Assembly: GCA_023245475.1 (NCBI GenBank)
Contig: JAHFKF010000002.1
Coordinates: 1-36,206, forward strand
Reading direction: 5' to 3'
DNA: 36,206 nucleotides
Source of the DNA: Candidatus Levyibacteriota bacterium
GTDB taxonomy: Bacteria > Patescibacteriota > Microgenomatia > Levybacterales > UBA12049
Shown: positions 6,258 to 14,916 of the stretch, one piece after another
How positions within the stretch are numbered: the first letter of the stretch is position 1
How the letters are laid out: every line of letters begins with the position of its first letter
Notes under the pieces: model-generated
The model's input: the letters and a program-made list of their open reading frames with translations, nothing else
The model's database searches: none
What the model was told of the DNA's origin: nothing
Made by a program: the position numbers and the translations under genes

Positions 6258-7748
6258 CTAAATATTCTTAAATCTATCTTTAATAAATTGCTTTTCCAAA
6301 GAAAGAATTAGCCATGCAGCTTTGGGGCCATGATCTTTGCCTATGAGAACTGTATAAATTGCCCCAAAGGTTTGCTTTCCTGTCAGTCCCATTTCTTTCC
6401 CTAATTCATAAATTTGTGTTTGAAACTCTTCAGCATCCCACTTCTTATCAAGTTCTGTAGCAATTTTTTGCAAGAGCTTTTTTTGTTCATTGGTTAATGC
6501 CTTTGCAGCTTCAGGAAGTTCTTTTTGAATTAAAAACTTTTCTGAATCAGATGCATATTTCTCGATGTATACTCTCGCATACGTTGCCCACTGCTCAAGT
6601 CCCTCTTCTGCAATTTTCTCCTGCATATTTGGCATTTGCACCCATTGGGCAAGAACAGAAAAGCGAACTGGAGGAACGTTCTTTATTTCTAGAATCTGTG
6701 ATAACTCAAAGGCACGAGCTAAATCTGCATCACCTTTTTCAAAGTACGCTTCTGCGGCTTTTTGATATTCATCATACAACTTAGGAATAATATCAGTTCC
6801 TTTTGGATTAAATTCAACAGCTCGATTTGGATCTGTCTTAATCATCAGAAAGCGAGCAACTTCTGGAGGTAATACTTCTAAAAGTTCTGCCCCTGTTAAA
6901 CCAAGCCCTTTTGAAGAAGACATCTTTTTACCATTCCATAAGAAAAATTCATATGCACGTGCCGCTGGTGGTTTTTGATCAAAGACAGCTTGGAGAATAT
7001 TGGCAGCAACTTCAAAAGAACTTCCTTTGGACATATGGTCTTTGCCTGACCATTCAATAGTCACTTTAAATGTATACCACTTTACTGACCATTCAGGTTT
7101 CCACGGCATTTTTGCATTCCCATCAAACGGAGAAATCTTTCCGGTTGTGCCACAACCCTGTGCCCATTTGACAAGATCTGGCAAACAGGTAAATGTTACT
7201 TCTTGTCCATCCCAATCAGTTACTTTAGTCGTTCCTAATTTACCACACGTTGGACAAATTACTTGCAGAGGAAACCAATCATCTTTCAAGGAGTTTTTAT
7301 ACATGTCTTCATAGACCTTGCGGACTTTTGTAACATTATCAAGCATCATTTTGATGCCTGTATTATAGATACCATTTTTGTAATTCTCTGATGCAAGATA
7401 AATCTTGGCGTTAATACCGAGAACCGCAAACATATCTCGCATTTTGGCACCGTAAAAGTCAGCAAACGTTCCATTGCCATCAGGAGATGGTGCCATAAAC
7501 GTTGGCACACCCATATATTGTTTATGCGAGACTTCAATAGAGGCAGGCAGGCCATCGATTGGATCAAAGTCATCAAAACCAAACGTATAGGTGACGTCTT
7601 TTTGTTGCTCTTTAAGAACACGAAAAAGCACATCATGAATAACAGGACCTTTAAGACCACCCATATGAGTAATGCCAGACGGAGTCCACGCATCGTTGAT
7701 CCACTCTTTTCCTCTTCTGTTTTTTAAAAATTCATCTGCCCAGAACAT
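6258..7748 (-). CDS. lysK: Class I lysyl-tRNA synthetase
   Basis: Charges tRNA-Lys. The 496-residue protein is the class I (Rossmann) type, not the usual bacterial class II enzyme. The N-terminal signature is PSGITHMGGLKG (residues 23-34), a variant of the class I HIGH region, and the KMSKS loop is KKMSSSKGLG near 274. A Cys pair (CPTCGK, near 165) with later Cys residues suggests a zinc site. The -10 box of its own promoter ends 6 bases before the ATG. Class I LysRS is standard in archaea and scattered in bacteria, including many CPR genomes. Confidence 0.92.
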   Translation of the reverse strand: MFWADEFLKNRRGKEWINDAWTPSGITHMGGLKGPVIHDVLFRVLKEQQKDVTYTFGFDDFDPIDGLPASIEVSHKQYMGVPTFMAPSPDGNGTFADFYGAKMRDMFAVLGINAKIYLASENYKNGIYNTGIKMMLDNVTKVRKVYEDMYKNSLKDDWFPLQVICPTCGKLGTTKVTDWDGQEVTFTCLPDLVKWAQGCGTTGKISPFDGNAKMPWKPEWSVKWYTFKVTIEWSGKDHMSKGSSFEVAANILQAVFDQKPPAARAYEFFLWNGKKMSSSKGLGLTGAELLEVLPPEVARFLMIKTDPNRAVEFNPKGTDIIPKLYDEYQKAAEAYFEKGDADLARAFELSQILEIKNVPPVRFSVLAQWVQMPNMQEKIAEEGLEQWATYARVYIEKYASDSEKFLIQKELPEAAKALTNEQKKLLQKIATELDKKWDAEEFQTQIYELGKEMGLTGKQTFGAIYTVLIGKDHGPKAAWLILSLEKQFIKDRFKNI

Positions 7749-7754
7749 AGTTGT

Positions 7755-7763
7755 ATTATAACA
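7755..7763 (-). promoter_or_regulatory. lysK promoter (extended -10)
   Basis: On the minus strand TGTTATAAT, an extended -10 with a perfect TATAAT (7755-7760), ending 6 bases before the lysK ATG at 7748. No good -35 is visible. Transcription should begin at or next to the start codon. Confidence 0.6.
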
Positions 7764-8729
7764 CTAACGAACAACCTCAACCTCTAACTCTAACTGAAAC
7801 CCAAATTCTTCTTGACACTTCTCTTGCACCTTATCAATAAGCTGTAACACATCGTTTGATGTGGCATGTCCGAGATTCACAATAAATAACGCATGCTTTT
7901 CTGAAATTTGAGCATCTCCGATTCTATGCCCCTTAAGCCCCCACCGATCAATCAAGGCAGCAACAGCAACTTTGCCATACCATTTTTTTTCTACATCTTC
8001 TTTAAAATCAGGATACACTGAAAGTACTTTTGCAATTTGCAAAGGCTCTCGCAAATTTTTAAAGACTGAACCACAATTAGGATACTCAAGCGGATGATTT
8101 CTTTGTCTGGACAAAATATGTTGTTCGTAGGTATTCTTTGCCTCTTGCAACTCTTGATCTGTCGCTTTTTTCAAAGCAAAACGTGCCGAAACAACAAGCA
8201 TCTGCTTATGTGTTTTAATTATGCTTCCTCTATAGACAAACTGTAGATCTTGATTAGAAAATTTCTGTACTGTAGGAATGTCTGTTGAATAATCTAAAAT
8301 TAGAGCATCCAGTAAATTATCCTTTAATTCACCACCATATGCGCCAACGTTCCCCCGAACGCCTGCCCCAACAGTCCCAGGAAGACCACCTGCCCATTCC
8401 AATCCAATAAGTCCCTGCTCAAGACTTTCCTTAACCAGATCCCCCAAGACTTCTCCGCCGAATGCTTCAATTATTCCTTCCCCATCAAGTGTTATTGTAC
8501 TTGTATCAGGTTTTACCAATTGAATCACCGCACCATCGAAATAGAGGTCAGTGAAAATAAGATTTGTACCTTGTCCACATACGAATAACTTTTTGATATG
8601 CTTTTCCTTGATAAACGCAATCGCTTGGACAATATCTTGTTTACTTTGGCACACAAGAAGATATTTTGTTTTGCCTCCAATATGGTACCAAAGTATGTTT
8701 GACAGAAGAGCATCTGCTTTGATTTGCAT
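7764..8729 (-). CDS. murB: UDP-N-acetylenolpyruvoylglucosamine reductase
   Basis: The second committed step of peptidoglycan precursor synthesis: FAD/NADPH-dependent reduction to UDP-MurNAc. The 321-residue protein shows the FAD-binding region (GQGTNLIF near 53, GGLPGTVGAGVRGNVGAYGG near 119), a YRGS motif, the catalytic-serine segment CGSVFKN near 217, GDAQISEKHALFIVN near 272 and a terminal ELEVE supplying the glutamate. The organism therefore makes peptidoglycan. It starts the minus-strand run toward lysK and diverges from the PEGA gene. Confidence 0.95.
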   Translation of the reverse strand: MQIKADALLSNILWYHIGGKTKYLLVCQSKQDIVQAIAFIKEKHIKKLFVCGQGTNLIFTDLYFDGAVIQLVKPDTSTITLDGEGIIEAFGGEVLGDLVKESLEQGLIGLEWAGGLPGTVGAGVRGNVGAYGGELKDNLLDALILDYSTDIPTVQKFSNQDLQFVYRGSIIKTHKQMLVVSARFALKKATDQELQEAKNTYEQHILSRQRNHPLEYPNCGSVFKNLREPLQIAKVLSVYPDFKEDVEKKWYGKVAVAALIDRWGLKGHRIGDAQISEKHALFIVNLGHATSNDVLQLIDKVQEKCQEEFGFQLELEVEVVR

Positions 8730-8739
8730 AGACGGGTTA

Positions 8740-8748
8740 ATTGTATCA
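8740..8748 (-). promoter_or_regulatory. murB promoter (extended -10)
   Basis: Minus-strand TGATACAAT, an extended -10 with TACAAT at 8740-8745, ending 10 bases before the murB ATG (8729). The predicted leader is about 4 nt. The -35 is weak. Confidence 0.5.
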
Positions 8749-8756
8749 TGTTTCTA

Positions 8757-8765
8757 TGCTAGAAT
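8757..8765 (+). promoter_or_regulatory. Promoter of the PEGA protein (extended -10)
   Basis: TGCTAGAAT, an extended -10 with TAGAAT at 8760-8765, ending 14 bases before the ATG at 8780. It is divergent from the murB promoter, with the two -10 boxes 14 bases apart. Confidence 0.5.
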
Positions 8766-8779
8766 AAAAAGTACTGCCT

Positions 8780-9598
8780 ATGAAAAAAGCATTTATTATT
8801 ATAATCTCTTCGTTATTACTCTCAATTGCTTTCTTTATCGTTTTTCGACTCCTGATTGAGGCTCGTACTCAAAAAGGAGCACTGCAAGTAACAGCCTCCC
8901 CTGAGAGTAAAGTTTATCTTAATGGAGACTTTATCGGCAAAACTCCGTTATGCAAATGTGATGAAACCAATATGATGCAAAGTGGTGAGTATACCATTCG
9001 ACTTGTTCCAACAGATCATACGTTAATGGAATTTCAAGAAAAGATTACTATCTCAGAAGGCGTGCTTACGGTTGTTGACCGAAAATTTGCCAAAGATTCA
9101 CTATCTGAAGGCTATGTCATCTCGTTAAGTAAACTTCCTGATGCAGAAAAGAATGAATTAGTGGTCGTTTCATTTCCTGAACATGCAAATGTACAATTAG
9201 ATTCTGCAGATATTGGAACAACCCCACGTTCTTTAAAAGATCCAACAGAATCCGACCACATTCTAAAAGTTGCAAAAAATGGTTATAAAGATAAAACAAT
9301 CCGTATTAGAACACCATTAGGATATAAATTAACCGTGGCAGTATATTTAAGTACCGTAAGTAACCTTGCTGCACCCATACAAGAAACCTCTGAGGATTCT
9401 GGCCCCACGGTTATGATTCTTGATACCCCAACTGGTTTCCTCCGAGTGAGACAAACAATTGGTGGTATTGAGGTTGGTCAAGTACAACCAGGTGAAACAT
9501 ATCCTCTCATTGATGAACAAGCAGGATGGTATTCAATTAAATTAAAGGATGGAGCAACGGGATGGATAAGTAGTGATTATGCTAAAAAGGAAGAATAA
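8780..9598 (+). CDS. Membrane-anchored protein with two PEGA domains and a bacterial SH3 domain
   Basis: A 272-residue surface protein. An N-terminal helix (about 4-27) acts as signal or anchor. The first PEGA domain (about 35-105) has the pattern VTASPESKVYLNGDFIGKTP, and the second (about 125-190) has VVSFPEHANVQLDSADIGTTP followed by VAKNGYKDK. The C terminus (about 208-270) reads as an SH3b domain: LRVRQTIGGIEVGQVQPG, then GWYSIKL and TGWISSDYA. These domains usually bind cell-wall or surface ligands. It is a single-gene unit converging on the UbiA-like gene 5 bases away. Confidence 0.85.
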   Translation: MKKAFIIIISSLLLSIAFFIVFRLLIEARTQKGALQVTASPESKVYLNGDFIGKTPLCKCDETNMMQSGEYTIRLVPTDHTLMEFQEKITISEGVLTVVDRKFAKDSLSEGYVISLSKLPDAEKNELVVVSFPEHANVQLDSADIGTTPRSLKDPTESDHILKVAKNGYKDKTIRIRTPLGYKLTVAVYLSTVSNLAAPIQETSEDSGPTVMILDTPTGFLRVRQTIGGIEVGQVQPGETYPLIDEQAGWYSIKLKDGATGWISSDYAKKEE

Positions 9599-9602
9599 AA
9601 AA

Positions 9603-10559
9603 TTACTGAATAAAGTAAATAATCGTAACAACAAGCACAGTATAAATAACAACTGTTAACAATAATGGACGATCAGATAAGAGTACTCGTTCAGGACTTT
9701 CTCCTTCATGGTTCTCATAAATTCGCTGCAAGTATCGCATTAAACCATAAACGACAGGTAAAATAGTTAACATAAGCCATTTTCTGTCTCCTAAGAAATC
9801 ATTAAAAATCATCATATCAAAACCCGTTGGCATACCTTTGGGATTGGCAACAAAGGTAAAAAGAGAATATGAAATAAATGTCGAGGTAGCAAAAAGGGAT
9901 AAATAGACATCAAGTAATTTTTCACTATAATGAGACAATGTTTTTCTGGTCGAAATAACTTGTCCTTTTGCAAGATGACCAAAAAGGGTTAATTCAGAAC
10001 GTCTTTTACCAATAGCTAAAAACAACGATAACGAAATAACTGTTAAAAAGAGCCAAGCTGATAAATGAAATCCAGTAACGACTTCTCCTGCAAAAACTCG
10101 TAACATATATCCACCAGCTAGTGTAAGAATATCGACAATTTCGATATGTTTCAAATAGGCTGAATAGGCAACATGCAAAATAAAATAAATAATCGTAATT
10201 GCAAAAAAGCTAGGGTTAATAAAATAACTTCCAATGAAAGAAGTCGCTGTTAAGATAATCACAATTGCTACAGCAACACCTCTCGATACATCACCACTTG
10301 CAAGTGGACGAAAGCGTTTGAAAGGATGCAGACGATCTTTCTTCGTATCAAATAAATCATTGATTACGTAGATTGCACTTGAAACTGCACAAAAAATTAA
10401 GAATCCATAGGAAGCATCAAGGAAGGACCAAAGATTAAAGAGTTCTCCACTAAAAAGAAGGGAAGCATAAATAGCAAAGTTTTTTATCCACTGACGTGGA
10501 CGAAGCAGACGAAAAATATCACGAAATACTTTTTTCATTCGTTTTCTTTGTAACCGCAT
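9603..10559 (-). CDS. UbiA-family prenyltransferase, decaprenyl-phosphate phosphoribosyltransferase-like
   Basis: A 318-residue UbiA-superfamily membrane enzyme with about eight helices. It matches decaprenyl-phosphate phosphoribosyltransferase (actinobacterial Rv3806c type): RPRQWIKN near residue 20, the metal-binding NDLFDTKKDRLHPFKR near 67 with RPLASG, and AIGKRRSEL in the second half. Such enzymes make the polyprenyl-phospho-ribose donor for arabinan-like polymers. It follows the WecA-like gene with overlap. A second in-frame start at 10538 (MKKVFRD) would also fit. A hairpin with a G-rich arm precedes the upstream start. Confidence 0.8.
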   Translation of the reverse strand: MRLQRKRMKKVFRDIFRLLRPRQWIKNFAIYASLLFSGELFNLWSFLDASYGFLIFCAVSSAIYVINDLFDTKKDRLHPFKRFRPLASGDVSRGVAVAIVIILTATSFIGSYFINPSFFAITIIYFILHVAYSAYLKHIEIVDILTLAGGYMLRVFAGEVVTGFHLSAWLFLTVISLSLFLAIGKRRSELTLFGHLAKGQVISTRKTLSHYSEKLLDVYLSLFATSTFISYSLFTFVANPKGMPTGFDMMIFNDFLGDRKWLMLTILPVVYGLMRYLQRIYENHEGESPERVLLSDRPLLLTVVIYTVLVVTIIYFIQ

Positions 10560-11571
10560 GGAGGAAAAATAATCCTCCCCCCGTAATCACTCCAACCATA
10601 ATAATTGCGAATACTTTACTTTTACTCTCAAGGGAGAGAGCCAGTACCCCTAATATAGCAGAGATGCCCCAATAAAACAATGCAATTTGTCTTTGACTCC
10701 AACCCAATTGTAACAATAAATGATGTAAATGTTTTTTATCACCTTTAAATGGTGATTTTTTCTGAATAACTCTTCTCAAAATCGTAAAAACAAAATCTAC
10801 TAATGGAACTCCCATGACAAGAAGTGCAGTTGCTAACTTGGCACTGGAAAGCATTGATGTCACTCCAAGGAGTAAATAGAGAGCTGTGGCACCATACCCA
10901 GGAAATAGTTTTGCAGGATGAAAGTTGAAGAGTAAAAATCCTAAAGCACTTCCTGCAATGATAAATGCTAACTTTGCATCAATAAATTCTCCTGTCCCAC
11001 GAAGGCTAAGAATGCCAATAACAATTGCTGAGATAGCAACAATTCCAGGCATTTGCCCGTCTACTCCTTTACTCCAATTGAGCATATTCATAATCCAGAT
11101 GAGCCAAACTACAGAAATAATAAAGGAAATAATCACCGGAATATGCAAAATTCCTCCAAATGGGTTGGTAATAAATTGAATACTTACACCATTTGCAACC
11201 ACAATAATTGCAACAACAATGTTAAGAAAAAAACGAAGATAAGGAGAAACGTCTTTTGACTTTGCATTTAACCGATCATCAACTAAACCGACAATAAGCG
11301 CTAGCAGTGCTGCGGCAAAAACAGCAATTGTGGTTTGATTGATAGGAAGGAAAAAGATACCGACAAGAAAAACACTTAACAGCAATGGCAATCCTCCCCC
11401 ACGAGGAATTGGACGAGTATGCAATAAAGCAGGATGTTTATGTCGTTTAGGATCATCTATCAATCCTATTTTTTTACTAAGGACAATACATCCCGGCGTT
11501 ATAAGAGCAGTCACCAAAAATGTTAAAATAAATGGTATGATAACGAAATCGTTTGGAAATTGTATCATCAA
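10519..11571 (-). CDS. WecA/TagO/MraY-family polyprenyl-phosphate sugar-1-phosphate transferase (atypical active site)
   Basis: A 350-residue polytopic protein with about ten helices. Family marks: LIDDPKRHKHPALLHTRPIPRGGG near 36-59, a cytoplasmic DDRLNAKSKD, a DG-containing loop (NWSKGVDGQMPG), the TagO-like NFHPAKLF and a final KGDKKHLHHLLL histidine loop. These enzymes start polymer synthesis by transferring sugar-1-phosphate to polyprenyl phosphate. The loop that in TagO reads NFHPAKIFMGDTG here reads NFHPAKLFPGYGAT, so the usual catalytic Asp is Tyr. The frame is intact. Activity may be altered or it may be a clade variant. It lies between the small membrane gene and the UbiA-like gene, overlapping both. 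Confidence 0.82.
   Translation of the reverse strand: MMIQFPNDFVIIPFILTFLVTALITPGCIVLSKKIGLIDDPKRHKHPALLHTRPIPRGGGLPLLLSVFLVGIFFLPINQTTIAVFAAALLALIVGLVDDRLNAKSKDVSPYLRFFLNIVVAIIVVANGVSIQFITNPFGGILHIPVIISFIISVVWLIWIMNMLNWSKGVDGQMPGIVAISAIVIGILSLRGTGEFIDAKLAFIIAGSALGFLLFNFHPAKLFPGYGATALYLLLGVTSMLSSAKLATALLVMGVPLVDFVFTILRRVIQKKSPFKGDKKHLHHLLLQLGWSQRQIALFYWGISAILGVLALSLESKSKVFAIIMVGVITGGGLFFLHAVTKKTNEKSIS
10560..10578 (-). promoter_or_regulatory. Hairpin hiding a GGAGG sequence before the UbiA-like start
   Basis: On the minus strand GGAGGA (10578-10573), a 7-base loop and TCCTCC (10565-10560) form a perfect 6-bp stem touching the ATG at 10559. The 5' arm is a Shine-Dalgarno core. Because it lies inside the end of the WecA-like reading frame, ribosomes finishing that gene would open it, giving translational coupling. 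The distance from GGAGG to the ATG is longer than ideal. Confidence 0.35.
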
Positions 11572-11921
11572 AGTATGATATGCACCGTTTGCACTACAAA
11601 AATAAAAGAGAGTGCTACAATAAGCACCGTTGTCACACTCAGCAAGCGAGAAACTAATGGCGCTCTATCATAGACTTTATTCAAGAAAAAAAGATTTGCC
11701 AAAGAAAATATGCACGCAATCATCACTGGCAAAAAGATTTCTAGACGCGTTCCAAGCCGGGCATCTCCCCAGGGTAGTTGGTTAAATAATGGTAAAAACG
11801 GGGGCAATGAAAGATACACAATGCCCAAGTAAACAAGCTGTGTTACAAAAAGTATAACAGCACTTGTCATCCCCAATTTTATGATTTTATCTGATTTTAC
11901 GTACTTAAAAAGTTCTCTCAT
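11568..11921 (-). CDS. Small membrane protein of the glycopolymer cluster
   Basis: A 117-residue protein with three hydrophobic segments (about 18-39, 65-82 and 91-114), with the extracytoplasmic-looking loop FLPLFNQLPWGDARLGTR between the first two. No family recognised. It overlaps the GT39-like gene upstream by 17 bases and the WecA-like gene downstream by 4, so it is embedded in the glycosyltransferase operon and may be an accessory subunit. Confidence 0.6.
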   Translation of the reverse strand: MRELFKYVKSDKIIKLGMTSAVILFVTQLVYLGIVYLSLPPFLPLFNQLPWGDARLGTRLEIFLPVMIACIFSLANLFFLNKVYDRAPLVSRLLSVTTVLIVALSFIFVVQTVHIIL

Positions 11922-13416
11922 AAATTGTTGCTCTTTCTAACGAAAATGTTTTCAAATATGAATCAAGTGAAAATGGAAAGCTCGGTGCTTCAGCAAGGAT
12001 GATAACATATTTGGGTCGTAATGTGTTAAGGGATTGTTGTGTTTCCCTAATTGCTTGATTACTTCCACGGATATGATAGGCAACTGTATATTTATTTGGC
12101 GGTAAGGTACCAGACAACGAGTAAATCTGCGCATTATCTCCCCACACAAAGACAACATCATTTTTATTGGTATGGAGTTTTATAAACGAAGCAACTTCGT
12201 AGTCACGAGGTGTTTTACCATCAAAAAAAGCTTGATATGAGGTAATATCTTTCTTCTCCGTTACAAAAAGAATAGCATTTTGATAATATAACACTTTTTT
12301 CATATAACCAGACAAGTGGAAACCTGCTACTAAGGTCGCAGTACTGATAAGAAAAAGGACTATTAGTAATAACTTTTCTCGTACTTGTTTCGTTATCAAA
12401 ATTAAACCAACTAATAAACACCAACTAGGCACCATTACCAACAAATAGTGTGTATAAGGGCGTTGCGAAAAGAAAGCATTAAAGACTGAAAATCCGAACC
12501 ATACTAAAATAAATAACGCAGGACGCGAAAGCGAATTACGTTTTAAGAAGAGTATAATCATAGAGATAAGAAGCAAAAGTATTTTGAGTATCAAAAAACC
12601 TTGAGGAATAATCAATTTATTGCCATACCCAACATAGCCAATATTGCCAAATAGTACTGCTTGTATAAACGAGTCAAATGTATTGGTTGCGAAAAAATAA
12701 AGACAGGTAACAATAACCGGAAGAAGAAATCCAGCAGTGAGAAAAAGAAACTGATGCAGCAATGGCCTTATCCAAACAAGTTGGGTATGAATACCTTTTG
12801 AGAAATGTTTTGGTAAACCAACTAATACCAAAAAGAAAAGCATAGTCGCAAAATCAAAAATCGCGACAATCTTAAATAAGAAGGCAACCCCGAGCAAGAC
12901 ACCTGCTATAAGAAGCGCCCAACGAGGAGTGAGTACTGTAAATTGTTTTTGTTTATCAACCAATCGATAAATCAGAAATCCAGCGGCAATAACAGGAAGT
13001 AAAATAAAATTTTCGGCATTGGCAATATTGCCCTCAATAAGTGGTGTAGCAAAGAGTAACGTAAATAACAAAGAAGTAAGGACAGCAACGGGTGCGTTTT
13101 TCAACAATCGCTTGGACAAAAAAAAGAAGATAATCAAGGATAAAAGTCCTACAATTAAAGAGGCACTTCGTACCCAAAACTGATCACCATCAAAAAGAGC
13201 ATACGTTATGTAAAGAAATGGTGGCTTATTATCCCAAGCCTCACTATATAACATTCGGCCACTGTGCATTGCTTGTCCCAGTACTTGATATATACCTTCA
13301 TCACCATACCAATTCGGCTCAATAAGGGAAGGCAAACGGAGAAAAAAGAACAGTACAATAATTCCTAAAAGAAACCAACATGTTTTACTTTTTTCAAGTT
13401 TGGTTAAGAGATTCAT
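11905..13416 (-). CDS. GT39/PMT-like polyprenyl-phosphate-sugar-dependent glycosyltransferase
   Basis: A 503-residue integral membrane protein with about ten to twelve helices. The first extracytoplasmic loop carries NWYGDEGIYQVLGQAM (near 34-50), the Asp-Glu pair typical of the GT-C fold (GT39/PMT and ArnT relatives), followed by AWDNKPPF. The last roughly 110 residues form an extracytoplasmic domain (DYEVASFIKLHTNKNDVVFVWG). Such enzymes transfer sugar from a lipid carrier to an acceptor outside the membrane, consistent with the neighbouring lipid-sugar enzymes. Substrate unknown. Confidence 0.8.
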   Translation of the reverse strand: MNLLTKLEKSKTCWFLLGIIVLFFFLRLPSLIEPNWYGDEGIYQVLGQAMHSGRMLYSEAWDNKPPFLYITYALFDGDQFWVRSASLIVGLLSLIIFFFLSKRLLKNAPVAVLTSLLFTLLFATPLIEGNIANAENFILLPVIAAGFLIYRLVDKQKQFTVLTPRWALLIAGVLLGVAFLFKIVAIFDFATMLFFLVLVGLPKHFSKGIHTQLVWIRPLLHQFLFLTAGFLLPVIVTCLYFFATNTFDSFIQAVLFGNIGYVGYGNKLIIPQGFLILKILLLLISMIILFLKRNSLSRPALFILVWFGFSVFNAFFSQRPYTHYLLVMVPSWCLLVGLILITKQVREKLLLIVLFLISTATLVAGFHLSGYMKKVLYYQNAILFVTEKKDITSYQAFFDGKTPRDYEVASFIKLHTNKNDVVFVWGDNAQIYSLSGTLPPNKYTVAYHIRGSNQAIRETQQSLNTLRPKYVIILAEAPSFPFSLDSYLKTFSLERATIYERTF

Positions 13417-13422
13417 ACTGAG

Positions 13423-14916
13423 CTAAACCTTTTCTGTCACTTTATATTCTAACCGTTTCCCAAACATTAATTGTGTATGAGAAATGAGAGCAGGCAAAGC
13501 AGATAAGAAAAAGCCAATAATTGGCATCAGAAGAAATTCAAAAGGGAAAAGTAATTTTCTATAGAAAGGGAGATGTTGATTTGCTGGGCGATTTTTGTAA
13601 TCAAGATAGAGCATTGCAAGGAGTGCCAATAAACAAAGGTTAAGAATAAATCCAGCAAGCTGTGGCAAGCTATACCCAAGAGCAGTACGTGAATAAACAG
13701 GATTAATCACCGCCATGATGTTTGCTGCAACAGTAATCACAAACCAACTGACAGGCCACAAAATGTGACTTAATAAAACATGAAAAACTAAATTTGTCTT
13801 ACGCCAGAATGGCACGCAAGGAACAGTAAGCCACCACTTAATAAATAACGGATTATCAGAAACACCCCAGGACCAGCGTCTTTCCTGCGTATATTTATTT
13901 TTCAAACTACTTACATACCCTGGGGATTGAGCAGCATCCATTGAGGTTTTGAGAAAAATTGGCTCGACCCATAATTGCCCCTTCTTTTTAAAGAATGTCT
14001 TAAAAAAGATTCGATAATCCTCAGGAATAACATCAACATCCCAGAAATCTACCTCTTTTAACAGTCTCATTGAAAGTGTGTAGGTAGATTGCGTGATTAA
14101 TCGATCACGCTGTACGAGAAGTGAAATCTGATACAAACTACCAAAGAATGAAACCACGCGGGTTGCAGCAGGGACTTGCCAATTATTATTGTGGAAGACA
14201 ATTGCTGATTGCCAGAATTTATTGTAACGTTTTGGATCTTTCAGAAAGAGATATGTAAGATATGCAAAGTATTCTGTATGAAAAATCGAATCAGCATCAA
14301 CTGAGGAAATTGTCGCAAAATTTGCATCATACTTACCACTCTCAAAAAGAAGTCTATATGCTTGACGGCCACCATACGCTTCATTTGATGACTTACCTTT
14401 TACTTCTCCTTCAACATCAGGATGATATGTCGCAAAAATGCTCCCGAAGGTATCTTTGAATTCATTAATCAAAATTTTTGCCCGATCTTTGGCTTCTTCT
14501 TCACGCTCTTCCATAGCAAGAACTATGTGAAGATTTTTACGAGGGAATGACTGTTTACTCAAAGCATCAAGGGTAACTCGAATCTTCTCCGCTTTCTCTT
14601 TATAATTGGGGATAATTAATACATGTTGCACTTTATCGCAATCAACAAACGCTTGCGCTTTATCATACCAATCGATCTTCTCTGCTTTTTCAATGAGCTT
14701 ACTGGATTTAAAAGCATTGACAACAAGATTTGATGACTTATAAAACCAATACAAATCAAAAAAGAGGATAAAATAGGCAAGCACTGTAGGAATAAAAAAA
14801 GAGCCCCACAATGGGAACAGAATGACAGTCCAAGCAATAAATCCTGGTAAGATCTCCAAGGCACGCCGTGTCTTATTTGGATACCTCGTAAATAATCTGT
14901 CGAAGAAACTTGTCAT
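13423..14916 (-). CDS. Family 2 membrane glycosyltransferase (cellulose-synthase-like)
   Basis: A 497-residue processive-type GT2. Two N-terminal helices (about 18-58) are followed by a cytosolic GT-A domain with VLIIPNYKE near 98, the SSVDADS metal-binding motif near 205, an acidic IPEDYR stretch near 311 and QERRWSWG near 355, the Q(x)xRW acceptor motif. Four helices end the protein. It overlaps tatD by 4 bases upstream and lies 6 bases from the GT39-like gene. Confidence 0.85.
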   Translation of the reverse strand: MTSFFDRLFTRYPNKTRRALEILPGFIAWTVILFPLWGSFFIPTVLAYFILFFDLYWFYKSSNLVVNAFKSSKLIEKAEKIDWYDKAQAFVDCDKVQHVLIIPNYKEKAEKIRVTLDALSKQSFPRKNLHIVLAMEEREEEAKDRAKILINEFKDTFGSIFATYHPDVEGEVKGKSSNEAYGGRQAYRLLFESGKYDANFATISSVDADSIFHTEYFAYLTYLFLKDPKRYNKFWQSAIVFHNNNWQVPAATRVVSFFGSLYQISLLVQRDRLITQSTYTLSMRLLKEVDFWDVDVIPEDYRIFFKTFFKKKGQLWVEPIFLKTSMDAAQSPGYVSSLKNKYTQERRWSWGVSDNPLFIKWWLTVPCVPFWRKTNLVFHVLLSHILWPVSWFVITVAANIMAVINPVYSRTALGYSLPQLAGFILNLCLLALLAMLYLDYKNRPANQHLPFYRKLLFPFEFLLMPIIGFFLSALPALISHTQLMFGKRLEYKVTEKV

